From assembly GCA_944990035.1 (NCBI GenBank), contig CALYLX010000083.1, forward strand, positions 62,001 through 126,000: DNA of 64,000 nt, written 5' to 3'. Below, in pieces: positions 19,001-29,045 of this stretch. How positions within the stretch are numbered: the stretch's first letter is position 1; the number at the start of each line of letters is the position of its first letter. A program made the position numbers and the translations under genes. This DNA comes from Clitopilus passeckerianus (lineage: Eukaryota; Basidiomycota; Agaricomycetes; Agaricales; Entolomataceae). The notes under the pieces are model-generated. The model saw nothing but the letters and a program-made list of their open reading frames with translations, ran no database searches and was not told the DNA's origin.

Positions 19001-22000
19001 TCCAGATCACTACACGAATTCTGACTTCCAACCGTTTTATTGGCAGAACTACTTAGCGGAGGCGAATAAGGATTGGAACTATCCCATACCTGGAATGAAG
19101 CCTGAAAAGGTACCAATCGTCAAGAGAGGCGACAAATATACCAGTGTTTCGCATGTAGAAGACTATGTTAAACGATCCTGTGACCTTGAACATCTCTGCA
19201 TATACGATTGGATCTCGTACACGACACGGTTAAAGACTGCAAAGATTGTCGAATCGAACAATCAAACTGCTGGAGAGCAGGATAATGGACTAAGTTTAGA
19301 GGAAAAGGGAACTGTGCTGGGATCTTGCACCCAGAGAAAAAACAACTTGTACGAGTTCTTGCCCGACCATCCATTATCCAAGACCTATAAGACATTGTAC
19401 AATCCAGCTCACCTGAAGATCCCCACATTCCTGGGGGTTAATCTACCGAGAAAAGATCAAGGTGATCGCGAGTACTACTGCTTCTCTATGCTCACCCTAT
19501 TTAAACCATGGCGACGTGGAAAAGATCTCAAAATGAATAGTACAACATGGGATGAAGCATTTTTTAGTCACGAATTCACAACAAAGCAGACTGAACTCCT
19601 GAAGAACTTTCACATCAAGTACGAGTGTAGAGACGACAGCGACGATTACTTTGCCCAGCTAAAAAAAGGTTCAGCTGAGGATGACATGCCAACAGCCTTC
19701 GTTGGTTCACGTGAAGAAAATTCAAATGAGATGTCTAACTGCGAACACACATACCCCCATAACGAAGATGATGTATATGGCGAGGATGGCGAGGTGGAGA
19801 GTGAAGTGCCCGCCATCGGAAGAACTCACCTCACTCGACTTGCCAAGATGAATCTGACCAGACTGATATTGCAAAGGCTTTATAGTGGACAAGACTCGAT
19901 CACTTTAGAAGACTTAGATGATAAAATACCGTCAGTAGACATAGACTGCTCAAAAGGATCCAAGTACTGGGCAGAAATTCTATCGAAGGAAAAGAAGACA
20001 ATAATCGAGCAGAAACAGATGCATGCACCAACTGATAGCCGAAGCAATCGAACGAAAATGAAAGCCATGGCTGAGAGTCCTGATATCGTCACCAAGGAAT
20101 ACCTGGAAGAATTATACCGTCCCAAGAACTGGCACGAACATGTACAGAAGATACACACTGAATTTTCGCTCAACTATGCACAACATAGAGCGTTTAGAAT
20201 AGTAACAAACCATGCATCGAGCCAGAACGCTGATCAACTAAGAATGTATATTGCTGGAATGGGAGGAACTGGCAAGTCTCAGGTAATTAGATCACTCAAA
20301 GAATTCTTCAAGAAATGCAATGAAGAGTACAAATTTGTTGTCGTAGCTCCTACAGGCTCCGCCGCTGCCCTCCTGCACGGGAATACATATCATTCAACCT
20401 TTGGAATAAACGACCAGTACGATACTTCCGATAAAACTCTAAGCACGCTGAGAGAAAGTTTGAAGGGATTAGAGTATGTCTTCTTCGATGAAGTCTCCAT
20501 GCTCTCGTGCAGGGACTTGTATCGCATCAGCCAACAACTGGCCCGAATAACCGGAGAAACAGAGAAGCCATTTGGGAATATAAATTTTATTTTTGCGGGC
20601 GATTTCGCTCAACTACCACCAGCAGTAGGGCAAGAACACGTAGCGTTGTATAGTAGGACAGTAGGGTGGATTGCAAACAACCGTACAGCTCAAGAATCCG
20701 CAATCGGCAAAGCGATTTGGCATCAAGTCAACACTGTGGTCATTCTACGAGAAAATATGCGTCAGACTTTGCAGACAGGAGACGATAATAAGTTCAGAAA
20801 GGCTCTTGAAAACATGCGCTATGGTAAATGCACCCCAGACGATATAGCCTTTCTAAGAACCAGAATAAGTGCTAGTAGTCCAAACGCTCCAGATGTGTCA
20901 CACCCAGCATTCAGAAACGTCTCTGTAATAACAGCAAGACATGTTGATAAGGATGTGTTCAATGAGATTGGCTGTGAACGATGGGCCAGAGAGAATAATC
21001 AGGAATTGGAATATTTTGTATCGGAAGATGAAACCGCAGCTGAAAGAAGCGAAAAGACCGGTAGGAATAAAACAAAAGTCAGAGAAGGGATTTCTAAAAT
21101 TAGTCCGGCGCTAAGATCTCAGTTGTGGACTGCGCCTTCCTCAGCCAATACAGAAAGGATTCCAGCTGTCCTGCCTTTGTGTAAAGGCATGCCAATCATG
21201 ATTCGCCACAACTTTGCCACAGAATTATGTATCACAAAAGGTCAAGAAGCCAGAGTGGTTGGTTGGGTAGATCGAAGAACCGAACAAGACCGTAAATGTC
21301 TGGAAACGCTCTTTGTAGAGCTGTTGAATCCCCCCAAAACTATACAGATTGAAGGGCTGCCTGAAAACGTTGTACCAATACCGCAAACGTCAACCCCGAC
21401 AACTGTGATGCTTCCAGATGATACTAGACTTTACATCCACAGAAACCAAGTCAACGTCATTCCAAACTTTGCAATGACAGACTATGCCTCGCAAGGGAAG
21501 ACGCGAAAGAACAACGTTGTTGACCTAAATAATCTGTCCAATCACTTTGCGTATTATACTGCATTATCCAGGAGCTCGACGGCATCAGGAACGATGATAC
21601 TACAAGGTTTCGATCCGCATACTATAAGCAAGGGAACGTCGGGAGCACTTAGGCAAGAGTTCAGGGAATTAGAAATACTCGACAGAATAACAGAACAAAG
21701 GTTTAAGGGTAACTTACCTTCTACGTTTGATGACGCCGAAACAAGAAACGAACTTGTAGACTTGTATAAGTACTATAAGGGCGCCAACTTCATGCCCGAT
21801 GACCTGCATCCAATGCTGCATTGGAACGAGCGAAACCCTTTCCTGGAGTTTACAAACATAGACACAAAGTGGAACGACGAACCGGACGTTGAAGCTGACC
21901 AGGAAAAAGACAAAAAAGTTGATGGCGATAAACGTAAACAGAAACTGAATCGAAAAAGAAAGACAAGCGGCACTGTGTCCGATCGACCACAGAAAAAAAG

Positions 22001-22958
22001 GAAGACAACACCAGAAATTCAGCAGGCACTACAGCTCAGGAAAACGAGCCTGAAGAGGAAGCTAGACATAGAAAATGAAAGGCCGATCATACCAAGTCCA
22101 CGCAAGAAAATGAGAATATCCTCAAACACGCCACCAACGCCTACTGGCTCCCAATGGGATGACAATAGTTGCGCCTATGATGCTGTTTTGACCGTTCTGT
22201 ATAACGTGTGGTCAGAAGTACATTTAATATTGAAACCACTACCAACTGTATGGAGCTCAGACGAAGAGATCGATCTAGATTATTGGTTCAAACAAGTGAA
22301 ATATGAAGCATGCTCGATTGATCACGTCCGAAATTTAGTACGAAGAAGGCTGCAGTCATTAGACTCCGCTAAGTTCCCGCCGCATGATTATTGTAGTGTA
22401 CACGACATATTGGACATCTTGCTAGAAACACAGTTACCAGTACTCTTGATAACGGAAGAATGTCCAAACTCAGCTTGCTCAATGACGTATACAAGAAGTG
22501 AGATTCCATCGTCTATGATAACAATGTACCCTCAGAGAAGCACCACTATCCAGGTGTATGTGAACAACCCTATACAATCTCAGAACAGACGGTGTCATAT
22601 ATGTCTAACTCGCCTAAAATCAACACTGAAAACCAAGTCAAAACCGCCAATGATATGCATAGACTTATCCCAACGACATCCACAGATAGATAAATTGATA
22701 TCCATAAAGCAAGATGAACACGCATCACGCCCACTCAGATATCAACTGCGAGCTATTATTTACTTCCAATCTGATCATTTCACATCTAGGATAATCACTG
22801 AAATGCAAGAAGCCTGGCATTACGATGGGATGAGACGACAAAATCTCATGGTGTACGACGGTCCGGTGTTCAATATATCATTAGGCAACAGGCAAGGCGC
22901 CAAGGCTGTTGCAGCCATTTACTGCAATACAGACAACAACAGAGTATCCACAGAATAG
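16014..22958 (+). CDS. Helitron Rep/PIF1-helicase protein with USP-like C-terminal domain, 2314 aa
   Basis: One uninterrupted frame encodes the rolling-circle transposase. The N-terminus has Cys-pair motifs (CCNCNN, CAVCGQL) that look zinc-binding. The helitron-like Rep domain shows the HUH motif LSLHLHMLIW (His 723 and 725) and two catalytic-type tyrosines in YISNYITK (927 and 931). The SF1/PIF1 helicase has Walker A GMGGTGKS (1415-1422), FFDEVSML, and late helicase motifs such as DYASQGKT and ALSRS. A basic, nuclear-signal-like linker (KKRKTTPEI) follows. The last 270 residues begin QWDDNSCAYDAVLTVLYNVW (Cys 2053) and include DHFTSR (His 2255), which resembles the Cys and His boxes of ubiquitin-specific proteases. 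An intact frame suggests a recently active element. The ATG at 16014 is the first in frame; upstream exons are not excluded. Confidence 0.92.
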   Translation: MSVCYAFINAAIYFYGCSLSLSSNRGAPDRTCGVVRVRGGGRPTTPALTYAKEEWKLVYHLPVDKTYAYKHSSKYLCTTESLTSLIPLASRKLALKIAKTHKVKLTHNIAGAEIGKAFDNHYCCNCNNFVSMLQRRNTTRSTRKLPKVLASELPSLTFPPPPIDKDLMETIIIRFCAENDERNISEKGCAVCGQLTAVKDLSAIKSVRNNLRTLDVTGVTRKERFSRDSPVEEIDGPVVIPDCPDICTTCRSSIRKGDIPANALANGLWVGEVPRQLKDLTFIEKLMVSRIRHNACFATVAAGGRKLKCNVVAFECNLPKVYGMLPPSVKDLNDMIAILFTGPTDPTESDLKRTPFLVRRRVVADALEWLALNHPNYSDITISKLNLSEYPEEGIPVDVVYQKRDSNKDLENVAVYDNDDEDRVESGKCPFSVHGLVDIPGSKLTAAELKAKAVQHWNNGGAALRMGKSAEPVGAFNNPSWWPQMFPWLFPYGLGSIGMSNLSLKQHKRFLLMYHDKRFQVDELFALITFNNKQLRSASDASFLTVEKTEFPRMCDRLMSLREDVLENVAERMARGENVATSKDKTEAEQNCFQVLKDLDHINGSVSGSLTSKKWMRNEIWSMVNHYGAPLWYVTLNPADKKHPICMYWCSKKTEFNPDLFVSEDERRRLIANNPVAGARFFHFMISNFIKHVLGVSAQHEGFFGHTKGYYGTVEQQGRLSLHLHMLIWIEGCPTPEETRQRIMDPTSDFRRQLVKYLESRHQGELIGGSKNEITDVLLHKKDDSSYVDPTTTLPTPPPKRCQSKCDDCPACEKNKGWWKTFTTMVNDLVLRSNFHICWSSYISAGTKKKNTDAPGCLDNIWKKCKARMPRKIFPSTIINESNGSIRLRHMEDRLNTFVPLIMYLFRSNTDVTSLRSGTSIKAVLLYISNYITKVSLKTHTIFDSVRSIFRRNHDLKASNRPRAEKGRILMTKMVNSMSAKLEIGAPMASLYLLGNPDHYTNSDFQPFYWQNYLAEANKDWNYPIPGMKPEKVPIVKRGDKYTSVSHVEDYVKRSCDLEHLCIYDWISYTTRLKTAKIVESNNQTAGEQDNGLSLEEKGTVLGSCTQRKNNLYEFLPDHPLSKTYKTLYNPAHLKIPTFLGVNLPRKDQGDREYYCFSMLTLFKPWRRGKDLKMNSTTWDEAFFSHEFTTKQTELLKNFHIKYECRDDSDDYFAQLKKGSAEDDMPTAFVGSREENSNEMSNCEHTYPHNEDDVYGEDGEVESEVPAIGRTHLTRLAKMNLTRLILQRLYSGQDSITLEDLDDKIPSVDIDCSKGSKYWAEILSKEKKTIIEQKQMHAPTDSRSNRTKMKAMAESPDIVTKEYLEELYRPKNWHEHVQKIHTEFSLNYAQHRAFRIVTNHASSQNADQLRMYIAGMGGTGKSQVIRSLKEFFKKCNEEYKFVVVAPTGSAAALLHGNTYHSTFGINDQYDTSDKTLSTLRESLKGLEYVFFDEVSMLSCRDLYRISQQLARITGETEKPFGNINFIFAGDFAQLPPAVGQEHVALYSRTVGWIANNRTAQESAIGKAIWHQVNTVVILRENMRQTLQTGDDNKFRKALENMRYGKCTPDDIAFLRTRISASSPNAPDVSHPAFRNVSVITARHVDKDVFNEIGCERWARENNQELEYFVSEDETAAERSEKTGRNKTKVREGISKISPALRSQLWTAPSSANTERIPAVLPLCKGMPIMIRHNFATELCITKGQEARVVGWVDRRTEQDRKCLETLFVELLNPPKTIQIEGLPENVVPIPQTSTPTTVMLPDDTRLYIHRNQVNVIPNFAMTDYASQGKTRKNNVVDLNNLSNHFAYYTALSRSSTASGTMILQGFDPHTISKGTSGALRQEFRELEILDRITEQRFKGNLPSTFDDAETRNELVDLYKYYKGANFMPDDLHPMLHWNERNPFLEFTNIDTKWNDEPDVEADQEKDKKVDGDKRKQKLNRKRKTSGTVSDRPQKKRKTTPEIQQALQLRKTSLKRKLDIENERPIIPSPRKKMRISSNTPPTPTGSQWDDNSCAYDAVLTVLYNVWSEVHLILKPLPTVWSSDEEIDLDYWFKQVKYEACSIDHVRNLVRRRLQSLDSAKFPPHDYCSVHDILDILLETQLPVLLITEECPNSACSMTYTRSEIPSSMITMYPQRSTTIQVYVNNPIQSQNRRCHICLTRLKSTLKTKSKPPMICIDLSQRHPQIDKLISIKQDEHASRPLRYQLRAIIYFQSDHFTSRIITEMQEAWHYDGMRRQNLMVYDGPVFNISLGNRQGAKAVAAIYCNTDNNRVSTE

Positions 22959-23002
22959 AAAGGAAACAAGATCCAAAGAAGAAAATAATAGAACTCGGAC
23001 AG

Positions 23003-23034
23003 GTCGTGCGAAGCAGCGACGCATCTTGGACTAA
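23003..23034 (+). other. Candidate Helitron 3' terminal hairpin and CTAA end
   Basis: The stem pairs GTCGTGC (23003-23009) with GCAGCGAC (23013-23020) around a GAA loop, with one bulged G. CTAA follows after a 10-base spacer. The position, 45 bp after the Rep/helicase stop, fits a terminus. Confidence 0.45.
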
Positions 23035-23067
23035 GTATCATTGGATTATAGAAATATCTAGCAATAA

Positions 23068-24906
23068 TTAGGTAAATATTTCGGTTAGGGTATCCTGTAC
23101 CAGGGCCTTGGCAGTCGGATGGTGAAGCCGAATCGAACACGGGAATGAGGCAGGCAGGCTATGGTACGAATGAGGGCTTTCCATCGTGGTAAGTAGTTGG
23201 AAGACTTACACTGCCAACCCCGCAATGTATTTGTGACTAAGTGGTATAGTTTCTCCGCTTTCGTCTTTGGCCTTCTCGATGTCAAAAACCGATATCAGGG
23301 AGGCAAGTGCGATCCAAATAGATGAGAAGGCCATATGGCGACCAGGACATATACTTTAAGTTGGTCAGTGTCCGTTGTTCTCCGTGTTATGAGCCGTACT
23401 ACTAACCGCCTTCCAAAGCCAAATGCCACCTGAGTGGGATCCGCGACACTGGGATCGAGTTGACCATCTGCTTTCAGGAATCGCTCCGGCTTGAACGTCA
23501 AGGGCTCTGGATACGTCATCTCGTCATGTAGCATAGCCCTGTCCACAATTGAATTAGAGGTATCATGCAGATCGTGTAGAATGCATACCAAATATTCGGA
23601 ATGATAATGGAGTTGGCTGGGATTCTGTATCCGCCATAGGTATCGTCTTTCTCAACTATATGTGGTATTGCTACAAGTCATCAGCGTGAGTTCGGATTTC
23701 AGTAAGGAGTCTCATCCGACGAACCTATAGGGGCAATGGCTCTCCATCTGAGGCACTCTTTCGCCAAAGTAGTAATGTATGGAAGACGATCGTAGTCGTG
23801 GAAGGTCGGTAATCGCTCCCGCCCAACCACCCTGTTAAGTTGATCATGAGCCCTCTTGAGGATGGCAGGGTTTTCCAACATGGCGAGGATGCAGGATCCC
23901 ACCGCAGATACCGTCTAATAAGTATAGATGAGCGGGCTGTCCTCGTTGAAAAGTGAGTGGGTATTTACCGTATCGGATCCGGCTGAGTATAATCATAGTG
24001 AGAAAAGGATGGACAAAACGCATTTGTTACGAACCTCCATACATGCTCCCAGCTGCGTCCCTGATTGCGTCGATTTGAACCTGATCGTTCGGAGAATCCA
24101 GTCTTTGCAGACTCAAGGACGTCAGGGAAGGTGTTGAGTCACCATTTTCCTGGAACGTCGTTCATTAGGGCCATCACCAACAGGGTGAAGAGAAACATAC
24201 AATTCTCCTTCTCGATTCATCGAAGGGGTCATGAAACATGGAGTGCGTGAGTTTACTCCACTCTTCAGCCTTCCTTTTGAATGACGCGCCTGGAATCCAC
24301 TTTGGAATGTACTTAAGGAATGGAAGTGTATCAACTACGTACGCCCCAGGCAGAGCGGCGGCAAAGAATGCCCGGACGCCAGCCTCAGCTGCAGAGATAT
24401 ATGGGTCATCCTTGTCACGAACGTCGATACCATACGCCACCCGAATGACAATATTACCAGCCCAACTATAAACGACATCAGATACAGCTGGAATATCTCG
24501 ACATAAATGGGTACTCACTGGCGAAGATGGGCCATGATATCATTTGGATCATTCAGGAGACGTCGAAGTAGGTTGTGCGTTGCCAGTAGTTCGTGAGGCT
24601 GGAGGTTCACAGCTGCCGTCGCGTTGAAGGTGTTGTGGATAAACTTTCGCTGCATTCGACTAACTGCGTCTGAGCAAGGTATATCCAACTGGTATGCTGA
24701 CTTACAACTCATCTCCTGCAACGACGAATCAATATTATGCTCTCGCCAGGAATGGTGGAAACGTACCGTATGGCAACAATCCAGTCGTATGTTTCCAACC
24801 CATCAGGTCACCAACCATTGTCAAGTGTGTCCTGCCGGAATAGTATGCAGATCGTTTCTCCAGCAGTTCCGTGGCTCCTTCCACCGAATTAATCGGCGTC
24901 CACTTC
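23068..24906 (-). CDS. Cytochrome P450, fungal type, N-terminus apparently missing
   Basis: Spliced minus-strand gene with all P450 signatures: helix-I AGSDTT (spread over a tiny exon near 23990), ExxR as ECLR (near 23745), PERF (near 23490), and heme loop FGFGRRICPGRH split by an intron near 23400-23345. The C-terminal Cys is the heme ligand. It should be a membrane-bound monooxygenase; substrate unknown. The sequence resembles the CYP families near O-methylsterigmatocystin oxidoreductase that are common in mushrooms. Coding sequence can be followed only back to NSVEGATELLEKRSAYYSGR at about 24900. The usual 80-90 residues before this (membrane anchor, proline hinge) are not seen. A short hydrophobic frame from the ATG at 25054-25056 may be a replacement or a decayed first exon. 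Stop at 23068-23070. Confidence 0.8.
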
Positions 24907-25141
24907 AAGTTTTCTTTATCTCACGTCTTTGTTCACCTGACCCCGTGTCCCGGTTGATATGTGGAAGGCTAGATAGGCGCCTGCATTGTTAAGATGCGAT
25001 AACAGAGGCAAAACGAGGACGCGGCTCAGATGATACGCCAAGAGGAATTCAAACATAATTGTCTTTATTCGCAACCTAATCGTAAAGAATCATCACAACA
25101 TAATAAGTAGCCGAAAAGAATGAACCACCAGAACGAATCCT

Positions 25142-27042
25142 TCACCCAACCCATCTCGAATCAAACTCAAACCAAGCCATCCCAGGTCCAGCGACAACCT
25201 TCTCCTCTTTAACAGGCATACTCTCCTCAGCCACAACAGCGACGTACACCGCCCCACCCATACCCTTCGGGAACACCATATTCATCTCCACCTTCCTATC
25301 ATCCTTCTTTTCCTTCGTCCCATTGTTGCTCTCTGGCCTGGACGAGAGTGGCGCAAAAACGGTGCCAGTACCACGGATAAGAGCAGCGTAGAGCCGTTTG
25401 CCTTCATACGCCTTGGGGAGATCGAGGGTGAGGATAGCTTGATGTCCGTAGTGGGTGTTGTCGGTGCCAGGAATAGCCTTGGCGACGGCGGACCCGGTGA
25501 TGAGGAACTGGACGTCAACGGTGGGGGAAGACTTGACGTATGGCCTGGGATCGGACGTGGATGGGCAGGACTTGACGTATTTCTGGAGGAGGGTGTAGGC
25601 TTGGTTCATGCTGAGAGGGCTCTATTATGGACAGTTAGGAACATGACGACAGCAGATCGTAAGGAGAAACGAACCTCAAAGGCAGAATTCCAAGGGGCTC
25701 CATTCTTCACGCTGGAGCTGATCCACGCAGCATGTCGTCCTTGGACGCTCATAATTGAAGCTAAGACTGCGATATATGCCTAAAAAGCTCCGTCAGCGCC
25801 GTGAATGGGTATGCGTATTCAAAAGACGTACCTTGTTGTTCATGAGGCTGACCAAACCATTGAGCCCGCTAGTGACGATCGTCTCGAGCACCAAGCTCTC
25901 CTCGACAAACTTCTTGACGTCGCCAGAGGCAAATCCGAACTCGCACTCCTTGGCAAAGTCCTTTTTATTGTCGGCGGACTCCTTTCCCAGCTCGATTGCA
26001 GTGGCTAGGAACTTGTCGTGGGTCTTGGCGTTCTCCTTCATTTGTTCGTAACGGCCGTGAACCCAGTCGGCGTATCCAGCAGTCTTGAAGTCGTTGAGAG
26101 AGAAGCGAGCGAGGGCGGAATTGTAGAACGAAGAAATGAGGGATGTGAGGAAATGCGCCTTCATCAGGATGACAAGGTCTAAAAGATCGATGTCAGTAAA
26201 CGGGTAGCTGAATACGACAAAGAAATGACGAACCTTGACTATCCTCGTCCTTTCTCATGCCTTCGGATCGTTTCCGAGCAGGGGCGCCGGGAACCCCAGG
26301 AAATCCGGGAGGTCCAGCCGAAGGAGCAGCGTTTGCATTGGGAGCAGCATTGGCATTAGGCGCGACTTGAGCGACATTGTTGATGACGCCGACTAAAAAT
26401 AGAACTGGGTTAGCATAGTCTCAACAGCGAACGATGGAGGCTTAAGTACCTTGACCTTGACGGCGTTCAAGCGACCTCTTCGCAGCAGGGCCAACGATAG
26501 GCAGCGCAGGACCAGGTCGGACTTGTGCTTGGGCTGGCTGACCAGAAGGGTTGCTACCGATGTTGTTGACGACACCATCTGCAAAAAAAGTAAAGTCAGC
26601 CACGTATGTGGTGGAGAGTAAGAAACCGCCTAATACATACACTGACTCTGCCTCTTCTCCTTGTTGCTGCCTTTCGACTTTCCATCCGTCTTCTTGGCAG
26701 ATTCAGCATTTTCCTTCTGCCTTGGAGTAGTGCTGACAGGAGCTCCCGACAACGCCGCCTTGACCGGATTATCAGCGACGACGACGAAGTCTCTATCATC
26801 CTGGTCGACTTCAATCGCATCTCGGTCGTTCGGTTGCTGACGCCTCTCAAGCTTCGCTGTTTGGCGTTGAGGAATAGCTTGGCCGAGGATGGTAGTACGA
26901 GCAACGAGTGGTCCATGACGACTGGTGAGGGCAGTCTCGTCCCCGCCTTTGAGATAAACGTGAGATGCAGGTCTGGCGAGGGCACTAGGGGCCACAGCAG
27001 ACAGAGCGAGAAGGGCGAGTGGGGTAAAAAGTAGTTTCATCT
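25142..27042 (-). CDS. Secreted Rds1-like protein with ferritin-like domain
   Basis: The start ATG at 27040-27042 begins a clear signal peptide (MKLLFTPLALLALSAVAPSA, cut near ALA-RP). Spliced exons follow: an Arg/Lys-rich linker, two short exons that look duplicated (both start with GV-V/I-NN and contain KRS dibasic sites), then the ferritin-like domain (HFLTSLISSFYNSALARF, near 26140; GYADWVHGRYEQM; NAKTHDKFL; RHAAWISSSVKNGAPW, near 25730), and a C-terminal segment KSCPSTSDPRPYVKSSP typical of fungal Rds1/desiccation-related proteins. Usual iron-ligand positions differ: the EHLE-type motif reads HFLT, and HExTH reads NAKTH, so metal binding may be lost. Expected in the secretory pathway or wall. 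The stop is at 25142. Confidence 0.82.
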
Positions 27043-27249
27043 TGGCGACGTTGTTCGTGGTGCTTAAACCGTAGTATTGTGTTCTTGTAGGTAATGAACG
27101 TGGGGTACTGTTGTGGTAATGACCGTAGTAGTTGGCGGGTAGCTTGTGGAAGCCACGCAAAGAGCGGGCGGGATATCACCGAGGACGAAAAAAGTGGCTG
27201 ATGAGGGAGAGGGCAGGAGGGGTTGTAGCTTGAACGAGCTCACGCTGGG

Positions 27250-27256
27250 TTATATA
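27250..27256 (-). promoter_or_regulatory. TATA box of the Rds1-like gene
   Basis: TATATAA on the minus strand, about 210 bp upstream of the ATG at 27042. It is the only good TATA element between the gene and the tRNA-like B-box sequence near 27328. Confidence 0.4.
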
Positions 27257-27299
27257 GGCAACCAAATAGGAGGCTGACGTCGGTACCAGATCTGAGTGA

Positions 27300-28256
27300 G
27301 CCAAGTGGTGAGCTATGAGAACGAGAGTTCGATCCCTGAGAGACGAACCTTTTCAATTTTTGCAAAGCACCTCGTGATTTGCACCAAGGCTGGCTGTGTC
27401 CTGGGATGCAAACAACGATAGCATTTGAGTATTAGGCCCGCCATCTAGATAGCGGTCTGTGGTTGGAGCATGTTGTCGGAGGGATTGGTTGCAAAAAAGG
27501 GCCACAGTATAGGGACATGTTCCAGGTCATCTTGAAGCCGGGTTATGATCGTTTGAATCGTTCCGGAGCCCGAGAAGCACGGTCTTCTTCTAGAGATGGT
27601 TTGAGAGGGCTCAGTCGTACAATACGACGTGGGTCTTGTCCAATTCAGGTTTCAAATCTTTCACAAAATCTTAACCAGAATCCGTCATCAATCACTAATT
27701 CAAGATGTGAACCAAACCGAGTTTTCACACTTGCAAAGAGACGTGGGTAATATATGCAACTCTTGGAGGCTCTCAGAGTCATTTCGGTACGTGGTAGAAG
27801 AGTTTAAGTGTCTTTGCGAGAGTCCTGCCAAGGATGGCAACAGCAGAAATCTGGTTCTGGGCAAATTCCGAAGTCCGACGTGTGTGGGAGCATTGAATCC
27901 GACACGTGATCAAGTCGCGTGTGCTGAAGTCGGAAATTGGGACACGCTTTGGAAATTTGCCACCACCTCTTCGTGAAATTGGTGCTGAAATTTGAGCCTT
28001 TACCGTTCCAGGATACTTGGAGGACGAAGAAGAATCAGAGAGACAAACGGTCTAAACGTGATGTGACCTGAGTGGCTAATCCCGAAGACTTAATAGTCAG
28101 CCGAGCGCTCCTAATGGGAGGATTACCTACTTCATCGGCATGAGCTGCGAATTTGCAAAACCGGGTGATCGACGAGTTGGATGAACGGAGAGTCGTCGGG
28201 GCCAGAAGTACTTCAGTACTCGTTATCTTCTGATCCACACACTCTTCACGATCCCC
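27300..28256. other. Intergenic region, no gene seen
   Basis: Contains short ORFs without coding character. A B-box-like AGTTCGATCCC near 27328 lacks the rest of a tRNA. The final 100 bp before 28257 would hold the promoter of the F-box-like gene. Confidence 0.4.
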
Positions 28257-29045
28257 ATGGGCACGAAAGTCCCGCTTGATATTGCTGAGAACATTGCACG
28301 ATGCCTTTGTCTAGACAAGCCGACCACCTTCGCCGCATTAGAGAATCTATCTCTGGTAGATCATCACTTCCGCCAAGGCGGCCAGCGATATGTCATCAGG
28401 CGGTTGGTAAATGATGCTGGCCGTCTCGACCTCGATGGGCTTCTCTCTACGCTAGCCAAGAACCCCCAGATAGCTAAATACGTTCAGCAATTATACATTC
28501 CGGAGCTGGACTCCCAGGCCCCGCACCCCAGCTTTGGTTCCCGACAGACAAAAGCGAGACCACAGGCCCACGGGGAGAAATGGTTACTTGGAATTCTCTA
28601 CGTCTTACGCGACTCACCTATCACCAACCTTCGCCTAGACGTTGATCCAGTCCGTGCCCACTTGGGATATGACAAAACGCCCGTCTTGTCGACGATCCTC
28701 GAGAAACTCAAGGATATGCCATTCTTCGCCACCCTTCGGCATTTTCAGCTTGGGGATGGGATGGACGTTGACCTCAGTTTACTGAGGAATACGCCATCGC
28801 TACGCTCTTTAGAGTTCCACAATACCTCCTTAGATCCTAATGTGTCTGACTTGGCTAAGAAAAGCCCACCGAGTTATTCATCCCAGCGTTTGGAAAGACT
28901 GGTGTTATTTGGACTTGGTAACGGCACCTACCACTCAAATTGGGATGGTCACGAGAAGCTCTTCGATCTGAGCTCGCTTCGTTTTCTCGCAATCTGCTGC
29001 GGCAGCGGTAACGGCTTTGGCCTCGCCCTTGGCCCCATTCACTGA
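28257..29045 (+). CDS. F-box/LRR-like protein, 262 aa or longer
   Basis: The N-terminus VPLDIAENIARCLCLDKPTT followed by LENLSLVDHHFRQGGQRYVI is laid out like a mushroom F-box. Leucine-spaced segments follow (ITNLRLDVDP, FATLRHFQLGDG, SLRSLEFHNTSL, RLERLVLFGLGNG, SLRFLAICCGSGN). Such proteins recruit substrates to SCF ubiquitin ligases, but many mushroom paralogues are untested. The frame stops at 29045; a further stretch at about 29145-29200 (DIDYTWRSLSLEHLDHG) looks like its continuation, so the true 3' end may include another exon, or the gene may be decayed there. Start ATG at 28257. Confidence 0.6.
   Translation: MGTKVPLDIAENIARCLCLDKPTTFAALENLSLVDHHFRQGGQRYVIRRLVNDAGRLDLDGLLSTLAKNPQIAKYVQQLYIPELDSQAPHPSFGSRQTKARPQAHGEKWLLGILYVLRDSPITNLRLDVDPVRAHLGYDKTPVLSTILEKLKDMPFFATLRHFQLGDGMDVDLSLLRNTPSLRSLEFHNTSLDPNVSDLAKKSPPSYSSQRLERLVLFGLGNGTYHSNWDGHEKLFDLSSLRFLAICCGSGNGFGLALGPIH

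Larger units (their letters stand above)
15767..23034 (+). mobile_element. Helitron (autonomous-type); 5' end tentative, 3' end by hairpin
   Basis: The element is defined by its Rep/helicase protein (16014-22958). Its 3' end is suggested by a hairpin, GTCGTGC-GAA-GCAGCGAC at 23003-23020 (7-bp stem with one bulged G), followed exactly 10 bases later by CTAA at 23031-23034. This matches the Helitron 3' rule of a hairpin about 10-12 nt before CTRR. The next base is G rather than the expected T. The 5' limit is a guess. Downstream, the P450 gene ends at 23068, outside the element. Confidence 0.6.

Noticed and set aside
23055..23061. CTAG as Helitron 3' end
   Set aside because: No hairpin 10-12 bp upstream and it lies within 10 bp of the P450 stop; CTAA at 23031 with a hairpin fits better.
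27281..27350. tRNA-like A/B boxes
   Set aside because: The B box AGTTCGATCCC is about 30 bp after a weak A box and no acceptor or anticodon stems pair.
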